Positions 12,580-25,203 of a DNA stretch of 64,000 nt are shown piece after piece. This stretch comes from Ancylostoma caninum (lineage: Eukaryota > Nematoda > Chromadorea > Rhabditida > Ancylostomatidae), in contig JBAJFG010000347.1 of the NCBI GenBank assembly GCA_037903475.1, positions 1,612,001 through 1,676,000 of the forward strand, given 5' to 3'. The notes beneath the pieces are model-generated. The model worked only from the letters and a program-made list of their open reading frames with translations, did no database searches and had not been told where the DNA came from. Each line of letters starts with the position of its first letter. Position 1 is the stretch's first letter. The position numbers and the translations under genes are program-made.

Positions 12580-14282
12580 ATGTATTGGGGGTTGAGAGAG
12601 CAACATTTGCTTATTCAACGACTAAAATATGCTCTTCATAAGTGGAACTGCATAACGAAACTCGCAGGAAAAGCATTCCATTTGGAGCCACGACGTCAAT
12701 ATTCAAATGTTAAAAAAGTAAATGAAATGAAGCCCTTGAAGAAAGACAGGAAGAGTATTAGGGCCATGTCTTTGCAGGTATAGGGTTTTTGAAATCGATT
12801 TTTAACCCATTGACGACCGCGCCTTTTCCCAGCTTTTCTAGTTTTTTTTCAATTTCCGGCTTCTTCCGCTGCTTTGAAATGCTCATAAAAATGCCAGTAC
12901 GGGTGTTTATAATCATGATGACTTGTGAATATTATTAAATTAATATCCAAGAAGAATGTTGAGACCATTGAGGTTCCATGATCGCTCGAACTGAACCATA
13001 CGAAAGAAGGCGCGGCTCACCGGTGAGCCACGTGGTCGTCAATGTGAGAAGCAATCACAAGAATTTTCCAAATAATTCGTTTTTATTTTGTTCTAAGTAT
13101 ATTCTATAGTGTTACTCGAGTTTAAGCTGAATAAATTTATTTAATTCATTAAGGAGTCTAAGAGTACATCGGGAAACTTTCCAAAAACAAAAGCTCTACT
13201 TCTTCTCTATCATCCAAGGCTGCTCGCTTTCCTCAACATTCCAATTTTTCACTTATTCGAAGTCGAATATCAAATTTATCTTGTACATTGCTCGGTCAAC
13301 ACACTACTACATATATTCACACCTTTAAATTTGGATCAAGTACAATACGCAAGAGTTTAGAAATGAATATTAACTGTTCCTGAACCTAAATTGCATCCCC
13401 TTGGTGCAAATAATTCCAAGGCACTGAAATTGTGATCTTCATCCACCATATCTGTAGTTTTGCTTCTGAAATCTATGTACTTGCCTTTTTCTCCCTTGTT
13501 GAGATCAGCTGCTCCTGATTTGGCTAATCAGCAGTCACTGGAATTCGTTGAACGACTCCCAATAAATTTTTCAGAAGCATTCAACAGGCAGTTCGGATTT
13601 GAAAGGTTTTCAGTTGTTGGTCCATTTGAAGCTAAGTGAGTTCCCAATTAATTTTGACTAAGGAGCTCTAATAAATAATATTCAGGATTTTTTTTTGTTC
13701 CGCTGCGAAACTCCTGAATACATGATCAACCAAACGCTCGCTGGTTATATAGAAGCGTAAGCAAAAATGTATGTATGCTATATATTTATGCATGCTTTTA
13801 TGGAAATGCTATATTCGAGAGGACGTACAAATGTCGAATGCAGCGCAGACGCGACTCGATAGCAGCTGGGTAAATTCGCATTCGTTCAATGGTGTACAGC
13901 GAGATTTTTCGAGCGCTGCTCATTTCCATGGTACATCCACATAACACCCTTTCCCTGGTTTTTCACGGATTATAATCGTTCACAGGAATATCCTTTTTCG
14001 TTCTGAAATTTTTGAATGTAAGAGAAAATCGCTCGATAATTTCGTAATACTGCCTTTCTCCTGGTGTTCTTACATAGCAAATTTCTCAGCTCGACTATGT
14101 ACAGCACTCAAAATTATCTTCACGCGATGAAAGCGACAATAACCTATGGGACTGATCCCCAAAGCTTGTCTTCATCACGTCTCTCATTCCCATTTGAATG
14201 TCGTCAGACCTTCCTAAGTCTACCTGATGACGTCAAGGCGCAAATTTTCTCAAGCGCCTTCAATGGCTTGAAGGTTTTTTAG
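12580..14282 (+). CDS. Four-exon gene with a frame break at a T9 run, unknown protein
   Basis: Proposed exons are 12580-12777, 13532-13635, 13686-13756 and 14090-14282. Splice evidence: exon 1 ends TTTGCAG before GTATAG. Exon 2 follows GGCTAATCAG and ends before GTGAGT. Exon 3 lies between ATATTCAG and GTAAGC. Exon 4 follows AATTTCTCAG and ends in TAG. Exon 1 is basic (QRLKYALHKWNCITKLAGKA). Exon 2 reads FVERLPINFSEAFNRQFGFE. Exon 3 reads FRCETPEYMINQTLAGYIEA, and exon 4 ends LSLPDDVKAQIFSSAFNGLK. All phases agree except at the start of exon 3. There the run of nine T puts the downstream frame one base out, so the gene is either a fresh pseudogene or the run length is misread. Exon 1 could start further left, and exon 2 could start earlier at another acceptor. 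No family recognised. Confidence 0.5.
12808..13042. mobile_element. Probable MITE in the first intron of the four-exon gene
   Basis: The left end CCATTGACGACCGCGCC is mirrored by GGTCGTCAATGTG at the right, after an inner GGCGCGG. A TTAA precedes the left end, as in piggyBac-type elements, but no TTAA follows the right end. A perfect 16 bp palindrome, GGCTCACCGGTGAGCC, sits at 13014-13029 inside the right arm. Confidence 0.42.
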
Positions 14283-14536
14283 ACACAATACTGTCTGTAA
14301 TTGCTCATACGTCTAGGCTATTGTGAGAGAGAGTTGTTGCGTTTCCGGAGTTCTTTAATGTCAATGCCTCCGAATGAGGCTCCTGCTAAATATAGGAGCA
14401 TTGCTCGCCTTCCCCTCTGCTCGGTGTTCGTGCCTCACTTTCCTTCTCTTTTCCTTAACTTTTCTTCATCGTTTTGGCCTTAACTGTGTATCGTACAGAT
14501 AATTTGGGTGCCAAGACTCCGACGGTGCGGCCCGAG

Positions 14537-15414
14537 CCCAGACAAACTTTCGGAACTTCCGCGGAGCTTGTTCGGAACTTCCGTGGGTGACCCGACGGAA
14601 TTTCCGAATAAGCTCCGCAGAAGTTCCGAAATCGAACAAGAGTGACGTAATTCGCGCACTATAGAGTCAATCATAATTCGAGTAATAAGGTAAAATCGGC
14701 CAACATGGAGTGATGAACACCTCCAAGCGTCCCGATGCCAAAAATCGTGGGATCATGGATCCAACACGGAACATCCCACCACGTAACACTAATTGCGCCT
14801 AGTGACTTCGTCTTCTGAAGATGAGCTTCATGCAGGTCTGCCCTCTGACTATGCTACTTATCTGCGTCAGGTTTCGAAATCAATGATAACATAGCAAAAA
14901 TCTTCTTCGGTAAAAATCTGTCAAGTTTTCGTATTTATGGGAATAATCCGAGAGATACGTTTATATGACACAAAGCTTCACCCGAAATTCGACATCACGG
15001 ATGTCATTATTGGGGCACCTCGAAGTGAATTTCGAGGAAAAAAAATAGCGGAAAAATTTTCTTATTCTACCACGACTTCTTATTTGTCTAGCCGAAGTCA
15101 ATCAAGAACATATCAGTATAAAAATGGACGAAAACATGCTATTTGATCTGTTAGTTTCTTGAATCATTCTATCTGTCTGGAAGCTCAGCGGAAGTTCCGA
15201 AAAGTGTCAAGCTCCGCGGAAGTTCCGAAGCTACTTTTTTCTCTGCGTCTCCATTCGGGACTTCCGCGGAACTTGCGCGGAACTTCCGAAAAAATCGACG
15301 AGTCACGTCATATTTCCGCGGAAGTTCCGAAAACCGGGCTCTAATAGTAAATCAGGCTAAGCGGAAGTTCCGAAAATCGGCAAGCTCCGCGAAAGTTGTG
15401 AAAGATTGTCTGGG
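14537..15414. mobile_element. TIR element with many GGAA(C/G)TTCC subterminal motifs
   Basis: About 878 bp. Ends: CCCAGACAAACTTTC at the left and, inverted at the right, CCCAGACAATCTTTC. Inner similarity (AACTTCCGCGGAGCTTG) extends the arm to about 35 bp. Roughly ten copies of the palindromic core CGGAASTTCCG, some imperfect, are packed into the first 110 and last 230 bp. I could not define a target duplication, and no transposase frame is visible. The family is not identified. Dense subterminal motifs are a feature of several cut-and-paste families, where transposase binds them. Confidence 0.62.
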
Positions 15415-16388
15415 AGCCGGTGGGTCCCGTGAGTGTCCTTTGTATAACTGTTGCAAGGTGCAGTACGTTCCATGATTATAGGAGAAATCTCCATCTGTTC
15501 CCCATCGTCAGCTACGAAAGAAAGTGGGAGTGTTATTCAAGGGTTTGTATCGACCGAAAAAAAATTTCTGCAGGCTGTAAGAATCGGTGATGGAAAAACG
15601 GCGAAAGGGAGCGAGGACTGTGTCCCACACGGAGAGGGGGGGAGGAGGCATGAAACGCATTCTACCCGTTAGCATGAAACTTTCAACAGGAAGGTTAGAA
15701 GTATTAATTTTGCTAAAGCTCCCGTGTCTGCTTTCCTTTCTCGGATTATTTTTCATTATTCTCTCCAGCTCTCAGCTAAGTGGATAAGTAGTCAATTCCA
15801 AGAAAACTGCAAAAAAAAGTCGCTGGAAAAGTGGTGTTATTCTTCCAGGATCCGGAACTGCACTGATCGTATCTGTACCATTCAGTGATTCACCACGCAT
15901 TCTATGCGAGGAACGGTTCCGGTGCGTCTTTCAGGCATTGTTCAATACATGAATCCATTCACCTGGCGCGTATAGGAAGAGGCGCTGCCATCTCTGGGCA
16001 TAACGATGTGTTACATGCGCCCTGGTAAATATTTATCCACATGCCAGTCTTGTGATGACATTCTCATGTTATGAGATGGGTTTGTGGCTCACACCTCAGC
16101 AATCTCGCTTGCCTTTCAGCTTTCCGCCTCGTTTTCCCAACCAAAATATGTGTAAAAAAGGTTAAGCATAGTGTTGGACATGATATTGCCTGCTTGTACA
16201 TAGGTTCCTGTAGACTATTTACCTGGAGGTTCGGGTAACCCTGGTGAATCTCACTCTAAAGCCAAAATCATTCTTTTCCAAAACCTGGACGAATTTCGAG
16301 TGAACTCATGGCAAGTTCCTTTCCGACTGGATTTTCTAGATCTCGGTCATTCATTGCTGTATTACTCCCATTTTTTCAACGTTTTCAG

Positions 16389-16503
16389 GTGTATTTTTCT
16401 GGAAATTGATCCGGGAACAGCAGACGTAAAATTTCCAGAGCATTCCAAAGCTCAGCTTGTTATCCCGGAAGCTTCAACTAGTTTCCGATCATTGAAACAT
16501 TGA
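16389..16503 (+). CDS. Possible terminal exon, unknown
   Basis: An AACGTTTTCAG acceptor is followed by one base of a split codon and 37 open codons to TGA. The peptide begins CIFLEIDPGTADVKFPEHSK. No upstream exon with the needed phase was located. The short length makes chance plausible. Confidence 0.3.
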
Positions 16504-19500
16504 TTTCGATTCGATATTCATCCAACTCCCCACTCACTCTACGTGATTTTCCTTCCCCCTAACAGAGAGAAAAGCTGAAAGGTGCTGAATCGATCTTATG
16601 AAGCCCTCCTCAGCTTCTTCGAAGATACAATAAGTGAACATAGGCGGAGGGGATTTTTCGGTTTTTCCCTTGTGTTCCACGTGGTTAGCTGACTGCTTTA
16701 CTTTCGGAGTTATACTCATTGTCAGCCTATTATGCCATCACGAGTTGTAGTGAATTTGTAGCACTTATTTCGTATTTGTAGCCGGGAACTTCAAAAATGT
16801 AGGCTCCAATGTTGTCTACCTGCCACGACTCGTTGTCTACCATGTCCCGTAAAAATTAATTACCAAAGTGGTCTCGTTGACCTTCTTCACTGCTTTCTTA
16901 ATAGTGCAATATCTATAACAGACAATCTTCTACCACGGAGTCTCCTAAGCCTTTAGTTGTATTCATTCATCGATGCACTGCTCTCAGTCATCGCCAAGGC
17001 ACTCTATATATCAGCGATACCTTATGGTTCGACTGAATTTTTGAAAGTAAGGAAAAGGGCGTTGGTATGCTAAAATAAGAAGAACAAAACGAATGGAATA
17101 AAATAAATGGAGGGAGGAAATTCGATGTGCTTCTAAAAGGAAAACGAAATGCATTGATGGCGGATTATATTGATCACAACGATGGCTGGTTAAGTACCAC
17201 TTTTGTTTGTCACTTTATCCACGAATTATTGTTACCCCGATGCTCTACTTCAGTCCAATTACCTTAAGTGAAATGCATATTTGTGTACACTGGAAACCAT
17301 TGCCGAATTAAGAAGTTATTGTTGCAGAAGCCTGCTTAGATGATTAAACTCGGTTTGATCCCTCTACCTAACAACACGTCAGCTTACACGATATGAAGAG
17401 CAGCGAACAGCCAATCTAATAGTTTTTTTTTCTATTTAGTTGCTATGGAAGTGCATTAAACTACAACATATCATTGACGACCAGAGTGGTTTCAGTTGTA
17501 TTGTGCATTGCTAGGTTCTTAGGCTTAAATCTCACAAGGTCTGCCTCCTTAGTTGGGTATAATTACTTGCGGTTTTCATCGGAAATCTCAAATGCTTGCA
17601 TCCCTTTTTTGTAACAAGTTCAACTCAGAAATAAATTTGAAAAGTGAAGCAGAGACTTGGAAATTTCTTGTAGTCGTCTTCGTTTTCGTTTTCGACTATG
17701 ATTAGCCGTTAAATTCGTAAATTTTGCAACGACATGGACGGTGATGCCATGGAAAAGATGTAGCATTTGCGAAATTGCCCACATCACGCTTAATTAATGT
17801 CGATTAATAGGCCATGATTTGTGATTTTCGTTATCATGGTCAATTATAGATAGTGTTTGTTGATCAACCTACCATTAATTATGGATGTATGATAGGAACA
17901 GATGAAGGCGAGATTCGGCATCCATGGGTCCTATTGAGAAAACGGCACACTCCTTATTATTTGGAGTTTCGATGGCATGTGCTTTTCTTCTTGACATCCC
18001 TGTGGTCCAATTGTCTAAGAACTGTTTTGTGGATGGCGAATGAGCAATTGTTGACGTTTTGCACGAGGATGGGGGCATTTTTTTTCCAAACTTCGATACA
18101 CCATACAATTCCTGTGATTTTCATCTTGTCCTTACTGAGTGTTGAAAACTGCCATTGTTCTAATCAGCGTTTTTGCTCTAATTCTCCTCCATATGTTTTG
18201 TCTGCTTTTTTGGGTAATACTTGAGAAGACTAGGCTTTTAAGCTTCTGCTTCTGAAGAGATGACGCTTCGATTCGCTGAAGCCTCTTCACCAGAGGTGTC
18301 CGGGAGGAGGCGCCGATTTGTCCGCAATTCACTGTACAGAACACACACGTATTCAATACCTGTAATATCTATCCACGATGAAGTTGAATGCGTGCAGCTA
18401 ACCACGAATGGGATTGCTTAACGTCAACCTTTTTATCATTTATTCTTTATCCCAACGTATGACATTATCCGGTATCCTCGGTAATATCATAAGGGGAACG
18501 GAAAGAATTCGCATGGTACCTATACATCTGCACACATATGCAGCACTTGAATCTATATCTATGCGATATCAAAAGCTAGTAATTCTGCTTTGTGAGTGTG
18601 CATACTCTACTGTCTTGAATGATATTGTTTATTTTTTGTTATTGTTTTTTATATAAATTATATTGTTTTTTTTGTTTATTGTTTACACTCTTTTATCACA
18701 CCGGCACAATGAATATGTATCTAGAGTTCCGTGCGAGGAGTTCGGCTGATTTCTTCAGTTTTGAACAATATTGCCTGCAAATTGCTGAGATCATCTAAAT
18801 TTTGTTCATTTTACCATAAATATGTCGGCCTAATGTTTCAGAAGAACTTTGCCCAGATAGTGCTCTCTCTTGTTCCCGTACTGAGATTATCTGTGGCTTC
18901 GTGGAGAAAAAAAAACGCAACCGATCAGTTCCATCTCTTTCTAGTAAAAGGATATAGCAAAACGGAGTATATACATGGAAGTGGTGGAAGCAAGAGAGGA
19001 GGGGTGCCTTCCCCTTGTGAATGCATCGCAGAAAGCATTTCGTGAGATGGCGGAAGTTTTCAGTTAGCAGATTCTTCCTCCTTATTATTATTTTCCTGTT
19101 ATATATTTTCCTACGAGTTTGATTCCAAAATCGTTTTTAACTTCTTTATTTTTGAGATTCTGTCGGTTTAGGTTCCCGAATAGGGGGAGAGTCCCACTGT
19201 TTTCCTTGCTATGCTCCCCATCCCGAACTTCCAGTGACAATACGTGCTTTCAGATAAAATAAATATGTTTGGAAGCCCAACTCGTGGCAAAATCCTATCC
19301 ACATGAGAAAACTAGTCTATTTCACAATACAGAATCTGTTCTGTACTTCATTGTTACTTATACTGTTGTTCATTTCATCGCTAGCATATCGCTCTTTCAT
19401 AGGAATGAATGGTAATTGTACCTATTGTGGTCATTAAGCAAGGTTTACCACAAACTTCTAGACATGTGCTCAGCAAGGAGAGTTTAGTTGATAGACAACC

Positions 19501-21708
19501 TAACTTTTTCACAATTTTTACTGGTAATTGATGAATGCCGATTAGGAGATCCTAGCCATGTGGGCAAAGCTGACGACAGATGCGCTCATTTCCAGGGATT
19601 TGTGCACGTAATTTGAATGTTTTAAATGAATAGGCAACGGTGAGGGATCACTCAGTGCCAGTGTCATTATGAATCAAACTATCAATCCTACTGGCGACCG
19701 ATGCTGAATGTGCAGTACTTTCACTTCAGGCCAATTTTTTCTCTCGCCATTCAAACGCACTGCGACCCTCTCTCTGTTCGCCAAGCCTAAGCGGCCTTCT
19801 GCCTCTCACTTATCCAATTAATGTCTGCTCGGAAATACATTTGCCAGGAGGCTGCGTTTCCACTCGAAATTTTGAATCACAAGGAACCTCTCGTTCTTCT
19901 TCGCATCCTTTTCAGCCGTGGTTCTTCAGACATTTTGCACCGTTCTCTCAACGAGCAGCTGCTACTGAATCTCTGCCCCGCTCCCGCCTTTGTCTCTAAT
20001 TCCTTCTGCCTCCGGTTCGCCTTCTCGTTTGTTTGAGATTATATGAGGCGTCTGCTTAGTTGGAACTAAATGAGTTTCCACACATAGTTACATAGAACAT
20101 TAATAATTGTCTTAAAATGGTGTTAACTACATATATCAATGTGTACATGTTTATCCCGATTTGGCTGTGACTTTGGGCCATTTGATTGGTCTAACTAATC
20201 ATTGGTTGAACCGATAAATAACAACAGTCAACTCCTCAATTAACCAATCAACTCCAGTGTGCTAGCGTTAGTGCTAATATTCTCTTCACCGTATTTTCTT
20301 GCTAGGAATTGCATGGAAATCACCTAGCCCACCGTTCACGTCATCTTCAAAGCCGGCTATGGAGTGAAAACGTGACCACATGTGAAGATGTGGACACCAT
20401 AATTGTAAACATAAACATGTGACGTGAGCATAAACAAAGTAAGGAGGGAAAATTTCAAAAAAGGCAGCAGGTCCTGGTTATTCTTTCATCTGCGGCAATG
20501 CTGTTGTACGTGGAGGGCGGGAAAGGCTCAATCTGCCCGTGCATCTGTCGAATATCTGAATTTTTTGGTTTGTGATTCTTCGAGTTACTCAGTTATCTGT
20601 TTATTTATTCACCTCTATTCAATTAATCCGATCTTTAAAACTAAAATATTATACATTGCCGATCAATGGAAACCATAAGGAATCTGAGTGAGGCTAAAGA
20701 TGTAACAGCGCATGAAACGCAGCGTTGATCAATTAGCATTGTAATTTCATATGGTTAATATTTTAAAGGCTAGAAAATATCAGTGAAGTAGTTGCATCTT
20801 TGCATCCTATCCAGGCTTTTAACAGCGATCGTTCAAAATCAACTGGACGCCTATTACTCTCCTAATTGAACCAAACAAAGATTTGATACATGCGACGGAA
20901 GATCGGCAATTGGGCCATATTCCGAAATGACAAATTTTCGCCAGATGGTCGGCGACATAAAACGTGCTCCACATGGTCATTTTGATGGATGTGAAGGGCG
21001 TTGAGGAGCTGCGTGTTCGATGCATTGGTCCTCTTGGTTTTGAGGTCTGAAATAGCCTGTTGCTTAACTGCTCCGTTACCTTTGTAAGTAATATAATAGT
21101 AACAACGGATAATCGGTGACAACAAAAGCTAAACGTCTGGGGCATATACTCAATAGTAGATGAGAATACAGTGTTTTGAATGATTTCTATATCAATATTC
21201 ATGGCCCAGACAGTAATTTTTTTTCGACATTAGCTCTATAATCTGTTGATCAAGCAGAATTATGACGTTTTCGTTATCCTGACTATGATACATACCTACT
21301 CAATAGCCACCTTGATCTCACTCTTCCCCTCCCTCATCCGCTCCTCCCTCCCGTTGAATTTCCCATTAACTAACCTCAGTTAAAGTATATTTCAAGTTTA
21401 TTGTATGTCTTCTTACCCAGAAAATGTGCATGAACATGCGAATATATGTAGGCGTCGGAATGCCACGAAATTTGGCGATTAATCTTTTTGTAACCACCCA
21501 CACCCATTCTGTACACCCTGAATGCTTGTTTTTAGCCTCTTACTGTACAGACAACAGAGGACTGGTTCTATGCTCCCTTATGAGGAATGGAATTCTTTGC
21601 AGGAGGCGAATATATCAATTGAGGAACAGTTTTGTGGTGATTAGACTGGAACTCCGGTACACATTCATTGCTGACGCTGCACGTGGGAGGAAGGTGTGGT
21701 TTTCACAG
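16504..21708. other. No confident gene in about 5 kb
   Basis: Several open stretches of 60-125 codons occur on both strands (for example 17853-18224 plus and 20819-21202 minus). None has paired splice sites, and their codon content looks like background. TTAA-rich and poly-T tracts are common, for example around 18600-18700. Intron or intergenic DNA is the simplest reading. Confidence 0.45.
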
Positions 21709-22327
21709 AACGAAAGAGACCCAGTAAGAGATAAATTTCAAAAAACGGTGCTTTTTAGGACCTTGTATAATGGTTGTCAACTTATGAAACTCAGAAAATT
21801 ATTAGAGTTAGGGGATTACATTGATCTACTGAAAGATTCTTATGATCTGTTCTTTAGAGGTAATAAGTACTCGCTGCTTATTTGTCTTTTTCCTTTCTTC
21901 CTGTTTTATCTTTTCCCCCGAGAAGAAAAAAAAAACAAACAATAATACACTCATCTTGCTAGCAAAAAGAGTTCGTAAGAAGTTAGTCCTGCCAATTTTC
22001 ACTATTTAAAGAGCTTTTTCACATGTCAAACAAAGGCAATTTGAGAGGCAGGAGAGCCCTTCGCACAGCTTCGTTTGGTCAAACTTACGTCTTCTTCCAC
22101 AACTTCAGCAAGGATCCGATCCTCAGAATTTAATGGCCGATCTCCTCAAATTTGTTATTCAGGCTGGTATACCCAGATTCTGTGAAATTTTTGTCGAAAA
22201 GTTCGACGCGTTGCATTCTGGGGCTTCTCTAAGTTGCGGGAAGTGCATATCTTTTTTTGAGTGCCTAAGCTCGAGTTCGCAAAAGTTTTTTGTTTTATTT
22301 TTATTTTACAGATCTCGCCCAATTTAG
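21709..22327 (+). CDS. Two exons of an unidentified plus-strand gene
   Basis: Exon 21709-21859 lies between GTTTTCACAG and GTAATA. It encodes 50 residues with an acidic/leucine-rich helical look (LRKLLELGDYIDLLKDSYDL). The next exon can start at 22113 after TTCAGCAAG, which restores the phase (AGA G + GA). It reads SDPQNLMADLLKFVIQAGIP then RFCEIFVEKFDALHSG. The frame stays open to TAG at 22325-22327. The true donor is unclear (CTCTAA before GTTGCG is one option). A TTTTACAG acceptor at 22304-22311 is followed by 27 open codons in another phase (NLVDGKYLEAQLSTTHRDVL) ending at 22395. The coding look is good, but I do not recognise the family, and upstream exons were not found. Confidence 0.5.
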
Positions 22328-22395
22328 TAGATGGAAAGTACTTGGAAGCTCAGCTTAGCACAACACATCGCGATGTCCTCTATAATCTGCGTTGA

Positions 22396-24948
22396 GCTTC
22401 AGCCAAATGTCACATATGCAGATTACTGGAATCGCACCGGAAAGCTATTCATCAAAGACGTCTCGCTAATCCATCGAGAAAATTGCCGTGAGCAGCAGCC
22501 ACACATCGGCCACTACTTATTATTAGCGTAGACATCCAGGCTCAGCGAAAGCGCTTTTCGTAAATCCTCAATCAACCCTTATTAAAAAGCTATTTTTGTG
22601 TCACGCCAATGAGATAAGCTGTTTCTATTTATACGGGATGACTGGTCCACAAATGGATTGGGATATCTCATTACTGCTCCACGCAAGCAGTTTCTAAGTC
22701 ATTTTCCTGAATTTGTGCTATCGACTGATTAAGCAGCGAGTCATCAAAAATTGGGAGTTCTTCGTCGCGCTAATCACTAGTCGTACATCAACAATTTCAA
22801 TAATTATTGTATTTTTCGACTTTGAAGTTGAATGGTTCATCACAAGACATGTTGGGCTTTCTTCTGACCTAGAATTATCTCAGCCACTCCGAAGTAGTAA
22901 ACCATCTGGGTGATGGCGAACAACGGTGCTGTGGTCAGACAACGGCAAAAGGCGCATTTTGATTGATTGTTATGTACATTTGTGTATGTATAATAGTTTG
23001 TTCCCTCTTACTTCTTCGCTATGTATTTATTCACGCGTTCTTTCCCATTCTCCAAAACAGTTAGCATTATTTCGCCTTTATTTTTGTGACTCTGCGGGAT
23101 TGAATGTTAAGGAGAAAGGTCTCTGATCCCACTGGTATTTCTTGAGATGTCGAGCCTTTGTCTTCGAAGAAATCTCAGTAGTTTTGCATTGTTACATTGA
23201 CATTCCAGTAAATTCTAGTTTTTGTCGAGCTGAATCTCACTCAGTTCTTTTTCTTTGTCCACATTTCCTCACATGCCCTCTCTTACGTAGTTTAGTTCTT
23301 CGCAGTTTCGTTCCTTCCAGCTCTCGCAATTGAGCCACGATTACATAGAAATTCAAGCTACATTTTTTGGGATTCTCATGCATAGGTGGAATACCCTTCA
23401 ACCGAGTTATATCGGAACATGCGTTTTCAGAACTTATCAGTAATGAGAACAAGGCAGATAAATGTCTATAGTGTATTAAAATAGAATCGATCATGTACAA
23501 AACATCTTTTTGTTTTCCCTTCGCTTACTCTAAATGCTAACGAATTGCTGACTTCCTGCTGCTAAATTAGTATCTTTCTTCGCGATTTTTCTGCAATATT
23601 CTCATCAATAATCCTCTACTCTTGATAAATCGCTTGAATCATGAACAGAGCGTTTGATCCTGCTTTACTCCAAGCAAGTCTACCACCCGTATGAAGTCAG
23701 TAAATTACTACTAGGAGGAAGAAGCACTGAATGGAACATTTTGTGCCCCATACCAGCGGCTGCGTAGAAGTCATACAACGTGCTCTTTGAAATTTCTGTA
23801 TTATTCGAATTAAAATTCAAAGGTGCGGCGCTTCACAAGAAGCGATAGTTGGTTACGACTACTTTGACCTCCTCTTTCATATGCTAAACTTGTTTAACTA
23901 GCTAACCTCCCCCTACTGCACTCTCGTCCGTAATTTTTTGCTTTGTCTAAATTGGCAAGTACAATTCATGTTTGTCTGTAATAAGTTACATTTCAAAAAT
24001 ACCAATATTCCGGGAAGGCTCTCATTGAATCGAACACACTACAATTACATATTTATAAGATAGAACCTTTATTCGGAAAGTCCTTGATTAAATTCGAAAT
24101 GAAGGGAAAGTTAAGAAAGGGAACAGAAGATCGGGGTCAAGCAAAACTAGGTTTGTTACGGGTTATGCGTTATGTACAAATTGTTTAGCGTTTAATGTAA
24201 TACTCACGGATTTGTTCACTCACCAAGAGGAAGCTATGGCGTCCGAAGCACAAGAACGTCATCGTCGATGAGTTTATGAAAGAAGTGCAGGATTCTTTTC
24301 AGGGTATCGAATTATTTTTGCTTATCGAACCGGCTTCTTTAAAAGTGCATATGAAGTGCTTATTTTCATCTACTCTTACTCATCTTGAAGTTTGCTCTGG
24401 TCATCCCTAAGTGATTTCCACTTTGCATATGTATTTCCATGCGAATCTCATGCAAACATGAAGCTATCTGAAACGACGTTTACATTGAATGTGCATGGGT
24501 TACGTACGCAGACGATGCGAATGAAGTAGTACGTTTGAGTACGTAAATCTGTGACTACACCCTCATGTCCACCTCATTTTTAGTTATCTTACCCTTATTG
24601 ATTGCTCTTCCAATCATCCGCTCACTTCTTCTTCATCTTCTTCTCTGCTGATTATTAATAAATTCTGGGTAATGTTAACTAAAAGACAGGGAATCTGCAA
24701 TCCAACGATTAATTGCCTGGACAGGAATACTTTTCCGGCATAAAGGAGGCTAGAGCATAAGAACGTCACGCCATCAACACACCGGAGCATTTAAGTTCAA
24801 TTTGAAGTCCTTCCGTAGTTGGACATTTGATCATGAAAAAAAGATCACATTGGAAAGACGGGGACATTCCCTTTCATTCACAAGGTACAACCCGAGTGGA
24901 GGCGAAACTTCCCGTGGAACCTTTTTAAATATGGATGTAGGTTGAAGG
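22396..24948. other. No confident gene
   Basis: Open stretches on both strands are short and lack paired splice sites. Pyrimidine-rich tracts and TTTATTT steps dominate. No structured repeat was noticed in this stretch. Confidence 0.4.
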
Positions 24949-25203
24949 CAGTGGCGGGGGGGGGGGGAGGAGCGTGGGATAAAAGCGGGGTCTCCACCAG
25001 GAACCCTGATGGGAGATAAAAATGGAAAAAAATTAATTATAATAACAACTAATTAACAGAAAATGTTTTCAAAAAATAATGATAAGAATGAACAATGAGA
25101 AATGAACCTATGCAAACTTTTACTTATTTTTTAAAGTATTTCCAGAAATTTGGCGACCCCTAGTTGGGCGAGGGAAATGCTCTCCCCGCTGCATCTGCCA
25201 CTG
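24949..25203. mobile_element. Probable hAT-like MITE with G-rich ends
   Basis: The left end CAGTGGCGGGGG (with a G12 run at 24956-24967) is mirrored by TCTGCCACTG at the right. Inner GCGGGG and AGGGGTC/CGGGGTC blocks also correspond. CAGTGGCGG-type ends are common in animal hAT-like MITEs. I found no matching 8 bp target duplication, so the boundaries are approximate. Confidence 0.42.

Noticed and set aside
17853..18356. Opposed open frames suspected to be a Tc1 transposase
   Set aside because: I could not find the catalytic DDE blocks or terminal repeats in either strand.
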